DNA of 64,000 nt from Acidimicrobiaceae bacterium (lineage in GTDB: Bacteria; Actinomycetota; Acidimicrobiia; Acidimicrobiales; Aldehydirespiratoraceae): the NCBI GenBank assembly GCA_009845995.1, contig VXYK01000035.1:1-64000 (forward strand), in the 5' to 3' direction. Positions 20,878 through 29,160 of the stretch are shown here, piece after piece (the first letter of the stretch is position 1; every line of letters starts with the position of its first letter). The notes below the pieces were generated by a model. The model saw only the letters and a program-made list of their open reading frames with translations, was not told the origin of the DNA and did no database searches. The translations under genes were made by a program, and so were the position numbers.

Positions 20878-21690
20878 TCATCGGATCGTTAGCCAGAACT
20901 GTTTGCGAATCGCTTTACGAAGCGGATCCCTTCCCCGCAAACTCTCGCCGACCTCGTTCTCAACAGCAACGAATAGATCAGCGTCAAGCGATACAGGAAT
21001 CCGCGGATAGATACTACGTAGTGATGCAACCTCTTGGTCGGTTGCCTTATCCAGCCATTCTTGGGCGTACTCTGTTGCTGCGAGCTCGGCTTTCGCGGTC
21101 TGGTCGTTGTCGACGACCATCGTTTCGGAGGCTTGGACCCTAGGGCTGATGAAACTCGACAGGTCTTCTTTGCCAAGTATCACTATCTCGTCTGCTTCGT
21201 TAACGAGATCGCGTGACTGGTTCCGCATGCCATCAGGGGCCTGAACACCGATCAACGTCACTCGAACTCCAACTTGTTGTGCCGCCTTAACGCCTTCCCG
21301 TAAGTCCTCATCTCCTGACAACAGGAAGGCATCGCTGATGGCCCCCTCCCGGGCCAACGTCATCAGGTCATGGTAAATCAACGCATCAACGCCTTTCTGC
21401 TGGTTATGGCTGTTGATACGCCCAAGCCGAAGCTTTACATTCGCTAGTTCCGCGATCTTCAACTGCTCGGCTGTCGGGATTCTGTCTTTCGCCCCGTCGT
21501 ACCAGTATGTTCGCAGTCTCTGCAGATCGCTTTTGGCCTCCGCCAAACCGGCCAGGAACTGGTGAGCTTTCAACGCGTCCAACTGCACCCCTTTGCGTGC
21601 GGTGACATTGTGGAGAAGCTTCCCACCGGCAGCGTAGAGATAACCAGCATCAACGAACACCGCGCTGCGGTCCACCAACAAACCTCCCAA
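20878..21690 (-). CDS. NYN-domain (PIN-like) protein, putative RNase
   Basis: AVFVDAGYLY...KGVDALIYHDLMTLAREGAISDAFLLSGDEDLREGVKAAQQVGVRVTLIGV: LabA/NYN acidic motifs. Confidence 0.8.
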   Translation of the reverse strand: MGGLLVDRSAVFVDAGYLYAAGGKLLHNVTARKGVQLDALKAHQFLAGLAEAKSDLQRLRTYWYDGAKDRIPTAEQLKIAELANVKLRLGRINSHNQQKGVDALIYHDLMTLAREGAISDAFLLSGDEDLREGVKAAQQVGVRVTLIGVQAPDGMRNQSRDLVNEADEIVILGKEDLSSFISPRVQASETMVVDNDQTAKAELAATEYAQEWLDKATDQEVASLRSIYPRIPVSLDADLFVAVENEVGESLRGRDPLRKAIRKQFWLTIR

Positions 21691-21703
21691 TAAAACAAAG
21701 CGA

Positions 21704-21742
21704 GGACCCCGAGGGGTCCCCGCTGCTCCCCAACGGGGGAGC
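21704..21742 (-). promoter_or_regulatory. Two adjacent GC-rich hairpins in the 5' leader of the NYN gene
   Basis: GGACCCC-GA-GGGGTCC (21704-21719) and GCTCCCC-...-GGGGAGC (21725-21742), both perfect. Confidence 0.55.
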
Positions 21743-21952
21743 TATCAGATGAGGTGAGTCTAAACGGAATATCTTGTTGCGCGCAACCGTGGTTGCACCT
21801 CTTCAACATATTGCCTACACGCATTGACCAAGCCTGTACTCCGACGAACCGGTGGAGGAACTGGTCGACAAGCTGGTTTGCCAACGATAAGAACCCGACC
21901 CGCGTTTGCGCGGTCCGTGTCCGGCTGGGGCGGCTGATCCGCTAGCGGGGGG

Positions 21953-22711
21953 TCACATGGGGATCAGTTCGAAGGTGACTCCGTACTGCACGCCCAGCCT
22001 TTCGCCCGCCCTCTGGCAGTTGTTGGACAGGAACGAATCGGGATTGAAGGTCGGGTCGCCGAGGTTCTCGATGTAGACGCGGTGGCAGCGCAGCGAGGCC
22101 ACGCCGGCGGCGAGGTGATCGGTCACGTCGACTCCGTGCGTGGGTGCGGGGGAGGACGCGTAGGCGATCCAGCGCACACCGCTCCAGGGCTCTCCGGCGT
22201 CGGTGAACAGCCAGCGGTTGGCAGCGTCGCGAACGGCGTCGGGCAGAGCCCTGCCGAGTTCCCGGTGATCGACATGGTTCCAGGGCCCGGAGTCTCCCCA
22301 ACGGTCGCGGTAATTCGATCCGATGATCACTTCTGGCTGGTGACGGCGGATGGCCGCGGCCAGGTCTCGCCGCAGTTCGATTCCGTTGGTTACCAGGCCG
22401 TCGGGGTGATCCAGGAACTCGACGACTGAAACCCCCACGGACGCACCGGCCGCTACCTGCTCCGCCGAGCGCAGCGGACCGGCCTCGCTTGGCGGCATGG
22501 AGTCGATGCCGGCCTCGCCCCGGGTGGCCAGCACGTACCGGACGTCTATGCCCATGGCGGTCCAGCGGGCGACAGCCGTCGACGCTCCGTATTCGAGGTC
22601 GTCGGGATGGGCCACTATGGCGAGTGCCCGTTCCCAATCCTCCGGCAAGGGCGCAAGCTCAGGTTCCGTCCGATCCCGCTGCTTGTTCTCGGCTGGTTCG
22701 GTCCCGCTCAC
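21953..22711 (-). CDS. PIG-L family deacetylase
   Basis: ALAIVAHPDDLEYGASTAVARW...VEFLDHPDGLV...NYRDRWGDSGPWNHVDHRELGRA. Confidence 0.9.
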   Translation of the reverse strand: MSGTEPAENKQRDRTEPELAPLPEDWERALAIVAHPDDLEYGASTAVARWTAMGIDVRYVLATRGEAGIDSMPPSEAGPLRSAEQVAAGASVGVSVVEFLDHPDGLVTNGIELRRDLAAAIRRHQPEVIIGSNYRDRWGDSGPWNHVDHRELGRALPDAVRDAANRWLFTDAGEPWSGVRWIAYASSPAPTHGVDVTDHLAAGVASLRCHRVYIENLGDPTFNPDSFLSNNCQRAGERLGVQYGVTFELIPM

Positions 22712-22799
22712 CGGACCGAGACTAACGGCTCCGCCACTCTGTCGACTGCCCTGGCCCTATGCCGTCCTTGCGCAGTGAAACCTTCGGGCTGCTTGAGGA

Positions 22800-23573
22800 T
22801 CAGTCGGTCTGCGGGGCTCTGTCGGCGAGCCACGCGCGCCAGCGAGCGTCGTCGTGCTCGGCTGCGGCGGCACCCTCGGGTCCGTAGAGGTACAGCCAGA
22901 GCGAGACCATCGTGACCCCGCCTCCGTCCTCGGAGGTCAGGAATGCCGTGCCGGGGGCGGGGGAGTCCGCCAGCAGGGTGATGCGGCGGGGGCCGGTCTC
23001 GATGACCGTTCCGCCCAGCTTCGTTTCGTCGTCGGCAGCCACGTCGAGGCGGTCGCCCACTGCGGGTATTTCGCTGATGCCGAGCCCGCCGGTGAGGATC
23101 TCCCACCCCTCGTCGGGCGTGACCGGCCACATGACCATCGGCAGCGCCGAGGTTGCGGTCTGGCCGGCGAAGTGCTTGAGGTGCAGTTGCAGGTTTGCCA
23201 TGAACAGCTTCCAGCCGTCGACCATGGCGTCGTACTGTGGATCGCCATCACCGAAACCGGCGTTGTGCAGGCGCACGGTGCAGGTGTTGCCGTCGTGGGG
23301 TTCGACGGTCCACTCGAAGGTGAGGCCGTCGACGCCCTCGCCTCCGTCGAACACCACCCGGTGCGGCGGCTCCCACGCGGCGACCCGGCCGGCAATCTGC
23401 ATCTCGGGCTCGGGCCCGAACGAGGCCGTGGCCGTTCCGCCGGTGCGCTCCTCGACGGTGTGCGGCACGTACCACGACGAGATCCCCGGCCCCGTCGCCA
23501 CCGCTCGCCACACCGTCTCGATGTCGCCGATCACCTCGACCGACAGATCAATTGCCCGTTTCGTGTCCGTCAT
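22800..23573 (-). CDS. SRPBCC (AHSA1-type) domain protein
   Basis: MTDTKRAIDLSVEVIGDIETVWRAVATGPGISSWYVPHTVEERTGG start; ORF opens further upstream. Confidence 0.78.
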   Translation of the reverse strand: MTDTKRAIDLSVEVIGDIETVWRAVATGPGISSWYVPHTVEERTGGTATASFGPEPEMQIAGRVAAWEPPHRVVFDGGEGVDGLTFEWTVEPHDGNTCTVRLHNAGFGDGDPQYDAMVDGWKLFMANLQLHLKHFAGQTATSALPMVMWPVTPDEGWEILTGGLGISEIPAVGDRLDVAADDETKLGGTVIETGPRRITLLADSPAPGTAFLTSEDGGGVTMVSLWLYLYGPEGAAAAEHDDARWRAWLADRAPQTD

Positions 23574-23741
23574 CCGAACAGCCTGCCGCGGTTCATCCCC
23601 GTTTGCGACCCCGCATTGCTTATCCGCGAGGGCGCTATCGAGAGCCTGGGTCGGGCCAGCCTCGATCTCGAAGGCGACCCACTTGCCGACGCCGCGTCCG
23701 TCTTTGTTCGGAAATATAGTGGCTTCCAACGGCGACGGAAC

Positions 23742-23761
23742 TATAATGTTTTCTGAACATT
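23742..23761 (+). promoter_or_regulatory. Promoter -10 (TATAAT) overlapped by inverted repeat AATGTT-TTCTG-AACATT
   Basis: Perfect 6-bp arms at 23745-23750 and 23756-23761, just upstream of the AbiEi-like gene. Confidence 0.55.
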
Positions 23762-23780
23762 GTGGAGAAGGGATGTCGTC

Positions 23781-24857
23781 GTGGAGTCTGAGGCACCAGA
23801 AACTGAAACCGAAGTCTTACGTCGGGGAACGGCGCTGCTCGCGGAGCGCTTGCCGGCTGGTTGGTCGACGCGCCGTGTCTCTGGGCGAGACAAGTGGACC
23901 GATGCTCTCATTGAGATCAGCGATGCGCGCGGGAAGCCTGCCACCTTGGTCGTCGAGGCAAAGCGTGTTGTCGAGGGGCGAGATGTTGGTCGCCTTCGCG
24001 AGAGACTTGACGTGTTCGCCCGAGAGTTCCCGCGGGCACAGGGCTTGGTTGTGGCCCGCTATTTATCGCCACCCGTACGGGCGAAACTGACGGAGGCAGG
24101 AATCTCGTACGTCGACGCCACGGGGAACATGCGCGTGGAGGTCGACCGCCCGGGCCTATTTCTCTTTGATCGCGGTGCTGATAGCGACCCGTGGCGAGGT
24201 CCGGGTCGACCTCGTGGAACATTGAAGGGTGAACCCGCCGCCAAGGTCGTGCGCGCCATCGCCGATTTCGCTGGTGCCTGGACGGCCCGGGAGTTGGTGG
24301 AGGTGTCGAAGGCATCGACGGGGTCGACATATCGTGTTGTGGAGTTCCTCGAACGCGAAGGGATGGCTGCACGTGGCGACGACGGCCGGGTCAGCGTTGC
24401 GGACTGGACTCAGGTGCTTCGCCGTTGGAGCGACGACTACGGCTTCGTGCGCACCAACCAGGTGACGCGCTGGATCGCGCCGCGAGGACTCCCGGCTCTC
24501 ATGGAGCGAATCTGCTCGTCAGGTGATTCGGCGCGCTACGCGGTGTCCGGGACATTGGCGGCAGCGGAATGGGCCGCGTACGCACCCGCACGGCTTGCGA
24601 TGATCTATGTAGCCGACGCAGAACAGGCCGGTAGCCTCTGGGACTTGCGGCGTGCAGATGCGGGAGCCAACGTGATGCTCGCTCAGCCCAAGTACGAGGT
24701 TGTATTCGAGCGGTCGGCAACCAACGCGGACGATGTGCGTGTCGCCGCGCCGTCTCAGGTTGTGGTGGATCTGATGACCGGACCCGGTCGCAACCCAAGT
24801 GAAGCAGAGGAGTTGCTCGAATGGATGAAACGCAATGAGCAGTCCTGGCGAACCTGA
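23781..24857 (+). CDS. AbiEi-type antitoxin-like protein (nuclease-like N-term plus winged helix)
   Basis: ATLVVEAKRVV near N-term, WTARELVEVSKASTGSTYRVVEFLEREGM wHTH; followed by overlapping NTase gene; ORF opens at TTG 23760, GTG 23781 with upstream purine-rich stretch. Confidence 0.68.
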   Translation: MESEAPETETEVLRRGTALLAERLPAGWSTRRVSGRDKWTDALIEISDARGKPATLVVEAKRVVEGRDVGRLRERLDVFAREFPRAQGLVVARYLSPPVRAKLTEAGISYVDATGNMRVEVDRPGLFLFDRGADSDPWRGPGRPRGTLKGEPAAKVVRAIADFAGAWTARELVEVSKASTGSTYRVVEFLEREGMAARGDDGRVSVADWTQVLRRWSDDYGFVRTNQVTRWIAPRGLPALMERICSSGDSARYAVSGTLAAAEWAAYAPARLAMIYVADAEQAGSLWDLRRADAGANVMLAQPKYEVVFERSATNADDVRVAAPSQVVVDLMTGPGRNPSEAEELLEWMKRNEQSWRT

Positions 24858-25671
24858 CGATCTTCTCGCCCGTTCCCGCTCAGCCCTGCTCGACGCTTTC
24901 GATGCTCTGCACGAGCATCGCGACTCAGTTGTCGTCATTGGGGCCCAAGCGATCTACCTCCGCACTGAGAGTGCTCCGATTGCCGTTGCGGAGGCCACGA
25001 AGGACAGTGATCTGGCTGTTGATCCTCGCACTCTCAATGATGATCCGTTGATTGAGGCGGCGATGGTGCGTGGAGGGTTCCACCGGGATCTCATGAAGAA
25101 CCCCGGAGCGTGGCTAAACGCGGCTGGCGTCCCCGTCGACCTCATGGTGCCGGAGGCGCTGGCTGGCGGCGGCCGTAAGTCGGCCCGAGGTGCCCGTATC
25201 CCACCGCACCACAAGCACGCGACAAGGCGAGCACGCGGACTCGAGGCGGCCCTCGTCGACAACGATTGGATGACTGTGGCCTCGCTCGACCGGGCGGACC
25301 AACGCTCCTATGAGATGCGGGTAGCAGGGTCGGCCGCGCTCTTGGTCGCGAAAGCACACAAGATCGGTGATCGGGCCGAGGATTCACGGCGGCTCGTCGA
25401 TAAGGATGCTCACGACATCTACCGCCTCCTACTCGTGATACCTACCGAGGTATTCGCCGGACACATCGGTCGTCTACTAGAAGACGATCTCGCGGGCGAG
25501 ACGACCATGCAGGCAGTCGATTTCCTCCGAGAGCACTTCGCCGCTGGCCCGACCGCCACCGGTTCGATGATGGCGGGACGTACTGAGGAAGGAGTAGGGG
25601 AGCCCGAGACCGTAGCGCTCCAGACCTCGATCCTTGCCTCGGAACTAGTGGGGTCCCTTGGCTTGTGGTGA
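24835..25671 (+). CDS. AbiEii-like nucleotidyltransferase (putative toxin)
   Basis: VVVIGAQAIYLRTES...ATKDSDLAVDPRTL NTase signature (GxxAxxL..KDxDL); overlaps upstream gene by 23 bp. Confidence 0.72.
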   Translation: MSSPGEPDDLLARSRSALLDAFDALHEHRDSVVVIGAQAIYLRTESAPIAVAEATKDSDLAVDPRTLNDDPLIEAAMVRGGFHRDLMKNPGAWLNAAGVPVDLMVPEALAGGGRKSARGARIPPHHKHATRRARGLEAALVDNDWMTVASLDRADQRSYEMRVAGSAALLVAKAHKIGDRAEDSRRLVDKDAHDIYRLLLVIPTEVFAGHIGRLLEDDLAGETTMQAVDFLREHFAAGPTATGSMMAGRTEEGVGEPETVALQTSILASELVGSLGLW

Positions 25672-25991
25672 GAGCGAGCCAGAGTCCTGAACCCACGTTT
25701 CAGCAACCGATCCTCGGTCGGAGGGTCACGTTGGGGTGTGGGATGTTGAGGTGCGCGGACCGGTCTCGCCGGTCCCCGTCGGCAAGCAGCTTTGAAAGCG
25801 TTGTCCGATTGGGCGACTTGAGCCGACTCCGCTTCCCCCGGAGTTGGCGCAGATGATCGTTCACACCGCTGTCTTGCTGGTGCACTGGTTCCAATCGGGA
25901 AGCGTAGAGCGAGTGGCTTGATTTCTGGACGAGCGGCCTTTCGCTGATCCCTGATCTGTCGGTTGTCATAGCCCGCCTCTACCATTGGGCC

Positions 25992-26738
25992 ATGGCTGAC
26001 AAGTCAGCGATTGAATGGAAGGAGGCGACGTGGAATCCGACCACGGGCTGCGACCGGACCTCACCCGGTTGCGACAACTGTTACGCGCTGACTTTGTCGA
26101 AGCGGCTCAAGGCGATGGGTTCGGTGAAGTACCAGAACGATGGCGACCCCAGGACGAGCGGACCCGGCTTCAAGCTGACCATCCACCCCTCATCGCTTGA
26201 TATTCCGAAACGCTGGAGCGCACCCCGGCTCGTCTTCGTGAACTCGATGAGCGACCTTTTCCACGAGGACGTACCCCTTGACTTCATCGGTCGGGTCTTC
26301 GATGTGATCCGAGAGACACCGCAACACACCTACCAGGTGCTCACCAAGCGGGCGCAACGGCTGAGTCGAATCGCAGACGAACTTGACTGGCCGTCGAACC
26401 TGTGGATGGGGGTGAGCGTCGAGTCACGCCGTTATACGTTCCGCATCAATCACCTTCGTAAGACTCCCGCCGCCGTGAAATTCGTCAGCGCCGAGCCGTT
26501 GCTCGGTCCGCTCGGGGAGTTAGATCTCACAGACATCCACTGGGTGATCGCGGGCGGCGAGTCTGGGGCCAACGCCCGGCCCATGGAATTGGACTGGGTC
26601 ACCGAGCTTCGTGACACGTGCACCCAGGCCGCCGTCGCGTTCTTCTTCAAGCAGTGGGGCGGCAGGACCCCCAAGGCTGGCGGCCGGGAACTCGAAGGCG
26701 AGTATTGGGACGAACTCCCGCTCAAGGTGGCGAGCTAG
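25992..26738 (+). CDS. DUF5131 family protein (phage Gp37/Gp68)
   Basis: SAIEWKEATWNPTTGCDRTSPGCDNCYALTLSKRLKAMG, WMGVSVESRRYTFRINHLRKTPAAVKFVSAEPLLGPL, VIAGGESGANARPM. Confidence 0.92.
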   Translation: MADKSAIEWKEATWNPTTGCDRTSPGCDNCYALTLSKRLKAMGSVKYQNDGDPRTSGPGFKLTIHPSSLDIPKRWSAPRLVFVNSMSDLFHEDVPLDFIGRVFDVIRETPQHTYQVLTKRAQRLSRIADELDWPSNLWMGVSVESRRYTFRINHLRKTPAAVKFVSAEPLLGPLGELDLTDIHWVIAGGESGANARPMELDWVTELRDTCTQAAVAFFFKQWGGRTPKAGGRELEGEYWDELPLKVAS

Positions 26739-26886
26739 CCGGATGACAGTTCCAACTGGAGTTCTCTCGGAGCGCGATCTCCACACGGCTGGGAAGCACA
26801 AGCTGCTGCGTTCTCTCTTCGTGAGATCGTCAAAACAAAACCCCAATCGCAACTCCACGTCAGCTATAGAGCTACGGTGAATCGCA

Positions 26887-27993
26887 GTGTCTATCGCTGT
26901 CGATACGCGTGAACAGGGCCAGTTGCCGTTCGAGGGGAGCCGTTCGATCCAACTAGGCGGAAGGCGGGTGCGGGTGACCGAAGTTTTTTGGGCTTATTGG
27001 CGTTTAGCGGCCGAGCGGCAAGCAATGTTCTTTCGCAGGGTTGGCGGAGAACAAGCTCCGTGGACCGATGACGCTGTCTTGGCCCGTCACAGGTTCACCA
27101 ATGCGTACCGCGCCTCGGATCGCGTCAGCCAATATCTGCTTCATCGCGTAATTTACGACCAAGAGCGCGAAGCGCTCGACACTATTCTGCGAGTCCTACT
27201 GTTCAAGATATTCAATCGCATCGACACTTGGGAGCATTTGCTTGACCGAGTCGGTCAGCCGACAGCGGCTAGCTTCAGCGCGGAGGGGTACGCGTCGGTA
27301 TTGGACGAATTGCTCAGCGAAGGTCGGTGTGTGTACTCAGCGGCCTACATCATGCCGAGTCCCCGCCTAGGTGCTGATCGCAAGCATCGCAACCATCTCG
27401 CTCTGGTCGAGATGCTGCTACGTACAGGTGTTCTGGCTGAACTTGAGCAAGCCCGATCTTTGCGGTCCCTGTATGAACGGCTTTGCGAGGTTCCGTCTTT
27501 CGGTCCGTTCTTGGCATTTCAGTACGCCATCGATCTGAACTATTCGACGCACTTCGACTTTGATGAGATGGAGTTCGTTGTCGCAGGCCCGGGAGCTGTG
27601 CGCGGCATTCGCAAGTGCTTCGAGGATACGGCCGGGTTCGATGCCGCCGGGGTGATCGCGGCGGTGGCGGACTCCGCTCAAGACTTCTTTGAGATGGTCC
27701 CACCGCCGACGCAGTTTCGGGACCTATGGGGTCGTCCCCTTCAACTCATCGACTGCCAGAACCTGTTTTGTGAGGTCGACAAGTACGCGCGGGTGGCTCT
27801 TCCCGAATACTCATTGGGGGGAAGCGAACGCATCAAGCAGGTGTATCGAGTCGACCCCCGACCCTTGTTGCTGGGTTACCCTCCCAAATGGTGTTTACCG
27901 TTGTCAGCGCAGACACCATCCGTTGTTGGCGCTGCCGGGGTAAGTCGAGATTTTGTTTTGGAATCACTTGACACGCCATGTCAGATATTCTAA
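26887..27993 (+). CDS. 5-hmdU DNA kinase / alpha-glutamyl-putrescinyl-thymine pyrophosphorylase-like protein (nucleotide kinase domain)
   Basis: FWAYWRLAAERQAMFFRRVGGE..WTDDAVLARHRFTNAYRASDRVSQYLLHRVIY...YSAAYIMPSPR...KHRNHLALVE...DFDEMEFVVAGPGAVRGIRKCF...LWGRPLQLIDCQNLFCEVDKYARVALPE; GTG start. Confidence 0.85.
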   Translation: MSIAVDTREQGQLPFEGSRSIQLGGRRVRVTEVFWAYWRLAAERQAMFFRRVGGEQAPWTDDAVLARHRFTNAYRASDRVSQYLLHRVIYDQEREALDTILRVLLFKIFNRIDTWEHLLDRVGQPTAASFSAEGYASVLDELLSEGRCVYSAAYIMPSPRLGADRKHRNHLALVEMLLRTGVLAELEQARSLRSLYERLCEVPSFGPFLAFQYAIDLNYSTHFDFDEMEFVVAGPGAVRGIRKCFEDTAGFDAAGVIAAVADSAQDFFEMVPPPTQFRDLWGRPLQLIDCQNLFCEVDKYARVALPEYSLGGSERIKQVYRVDPRPLLLGYPPKWCLPLSAQTPSVVGAAGVSRDFVLESLDTPCQIF

Positions 27994-28002
27994 CATTAAT
28001 GT
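27968..28002 (+). promoter_or_regulatory. Internal sigma70-type promoter TTGACA-N17-TAACAT with overlapping palindrome ACATTAATGT
   Basis: TTGACA 27968-27973, exactly 17 nt, TAACAT 27991-27996; palindrome 27993-28002; four TGACA/TGTCA half-sites between 27969 and 28009. Confidence 0.6.
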
Positions 28003-28003
28003 C

Positions 28004-28333
28004 ATGTCAGAAGACATTGACACCGGGAGTCTCTCCCCACCGCTGAACCGGACCGAACAGACGGTTGATCTCCGCGGTCTAGATGAGAGTGACCTCGAGG
28101 CCCATGTGACTGACCTACTCGCGAGTGTTGGCGAAGGCTCGCGTGGGCCCGACGGGAGCGTGTCCAGCCTCTCGGCGGTATGGGTAATCAGTCAGGTCGA
28201 AGAAGCTTGCGGAGTCGGACAACTCGTCAGCCCGCAAGATTTCAAAATGGACGATCTTGCTAGTCCAACGACGTTGAGCCAGATGTTGCACCGGCAGATT
28301 CACAAGCAAGAAGCACCAATGGTTGGGTCATGA
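28004..28333 (+). CDS. Acyl-carrier-protein-like protein
   Basis: DGSVSSLSAVWVISQVEEACGVGQLVSPQDFKMDDLASPTTLSQMLHR fits the ACP pattern (xSLxxVxxxxxxExxxG); AcpS encoded two genes downstream. Confidence 0.72.
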   Translation: MSEDIDTGSLSPPLNRTEQTVDLRGLDESDLEAHVTDLLASVGEGSRGPDGSVSSLSAVWVISQVEEACGVGQLVSPQDFKMDDLASPTTLSQMLHRQIHKQEAPMVGS

Positions 28334-29160
28334 GCGAACTGCTTTCCGCAACAAAGACCTTGAGCGAGGCGTGGTTCCAGGCACTGGCACACACGGTTGA
28401 CCAGCCGCGAGGCCGTTGCGTTCACTTGGCGATGACCGTCGAGAACCCGGGCCTTGAAGATGATGCGGTCCGTGCTGCGCTCGATCGGGCGTTAGCCGAG
28501 GAGGGAGAGCCAGGCGTGGCGACTGTCGCTGGAACCATCTTTCCGACGGCGCTCTACCAAAGTCCTGGATTTTCGTGGTCGCCTGATCTGGAAGAGCAGG
28601 CCGCTCGCGCTTTGGACACAGCTGCGAGCAACCTTTACGGGCGCTACCTCAGCATGCTACCCAAGCTCTTGAAGTTCCCGGGTAATCGCAGCGGTACCTA
28701 CTTCGCACGGATGATCAGCTGGCCAGGCAAGAAAGCTGGTGGAACGAATCAGCTCGACTTGAGAATTTCTCGGATTCGCAGCGAATTCGCTAGGGGGAAT
28801 CGAACCAATAACACGCTCGATATTGACATCGCTGCAGATGCTCTGCTTCCTGAGTCTCTTGCTGGGGTGCAGATCTATGCTCCGACAGATCGGCGAATGC
28901 GTGGCTTTCCCTGCTTGGTCCATATCGATCTCACCTTGTTCGATGGGACGCTGCACTGCCTGGCCGTGTATCGACACCAGTACCTCATCACTAAGGCATA
29001 CGGGAACTTGGTCGGCCTCAGCCGCCTGATGCACTTCTTGTGCGAACAGACAGGAGCGGAGTGTGGAGAGTTGGTGCTCCACGCCACCATGGCTGACGCA
29101 GAGCCGGGTCACCCTGCGAAGCCAAGAAATCTTGTACAGGCCATAGAGGCGCTAGTGTGA
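28330..29160 (+). CDS. Thymidylate-synthase-like protein
   Basis: C-term RMRGFPCLVHIDLTLFDGTLHCLAVYRHQYLITKAYGNLVGLSRLMHFLCEQTGAECGELVLHATMADAE parallels TS PPCHxxxQF...YQRSxDxFLGxPFNIxxYxxLxHxxAQxxxLxxGELxHxxGDxHxY, retaining the PC catalytic Cys. Confidence 0.72.
   Translation: MSELLSATKTLSEAWFQALAHTVDQPRGRCVHLAMTVENPGLEDDAVRAALDRALAEEGEPGVATVAGTIFPTALYQSPGFSWSPDLEEQAARALDTAASNLYGRYLSMLPKLLKFPGNRSGTYFARMISWPGKKAGGTNQLDLRISRIRSEFARGNRTNNTLDIDIAADALLPESLAGVQIYAPTDRRMRGFPCLVHIDLTLFDGTLHCLAVYRHQYLITKAYGNLVGLSRLMHFLCEQTGAECGELVLHATMADAEPGHPAKPRNLVQAIEALV

Noticed and set aside
22912-24090. 392-aa plus-strand ORF over the SRPBCC gene and AbiE promoter
   Set aside because: Ser/Pro/Arg-rich shadow ORF with no recognisable family; conflicts with SRPBCC and AbiEi-like genes.
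25757-25775. Perfect hairpin GGACCGG-TCTCG-CCGGTCC between the AbiE-like pair and DUF5131
   Set aside because: No T-tract and no associated gene structure; could be a weak terminator but cannot be supported further.
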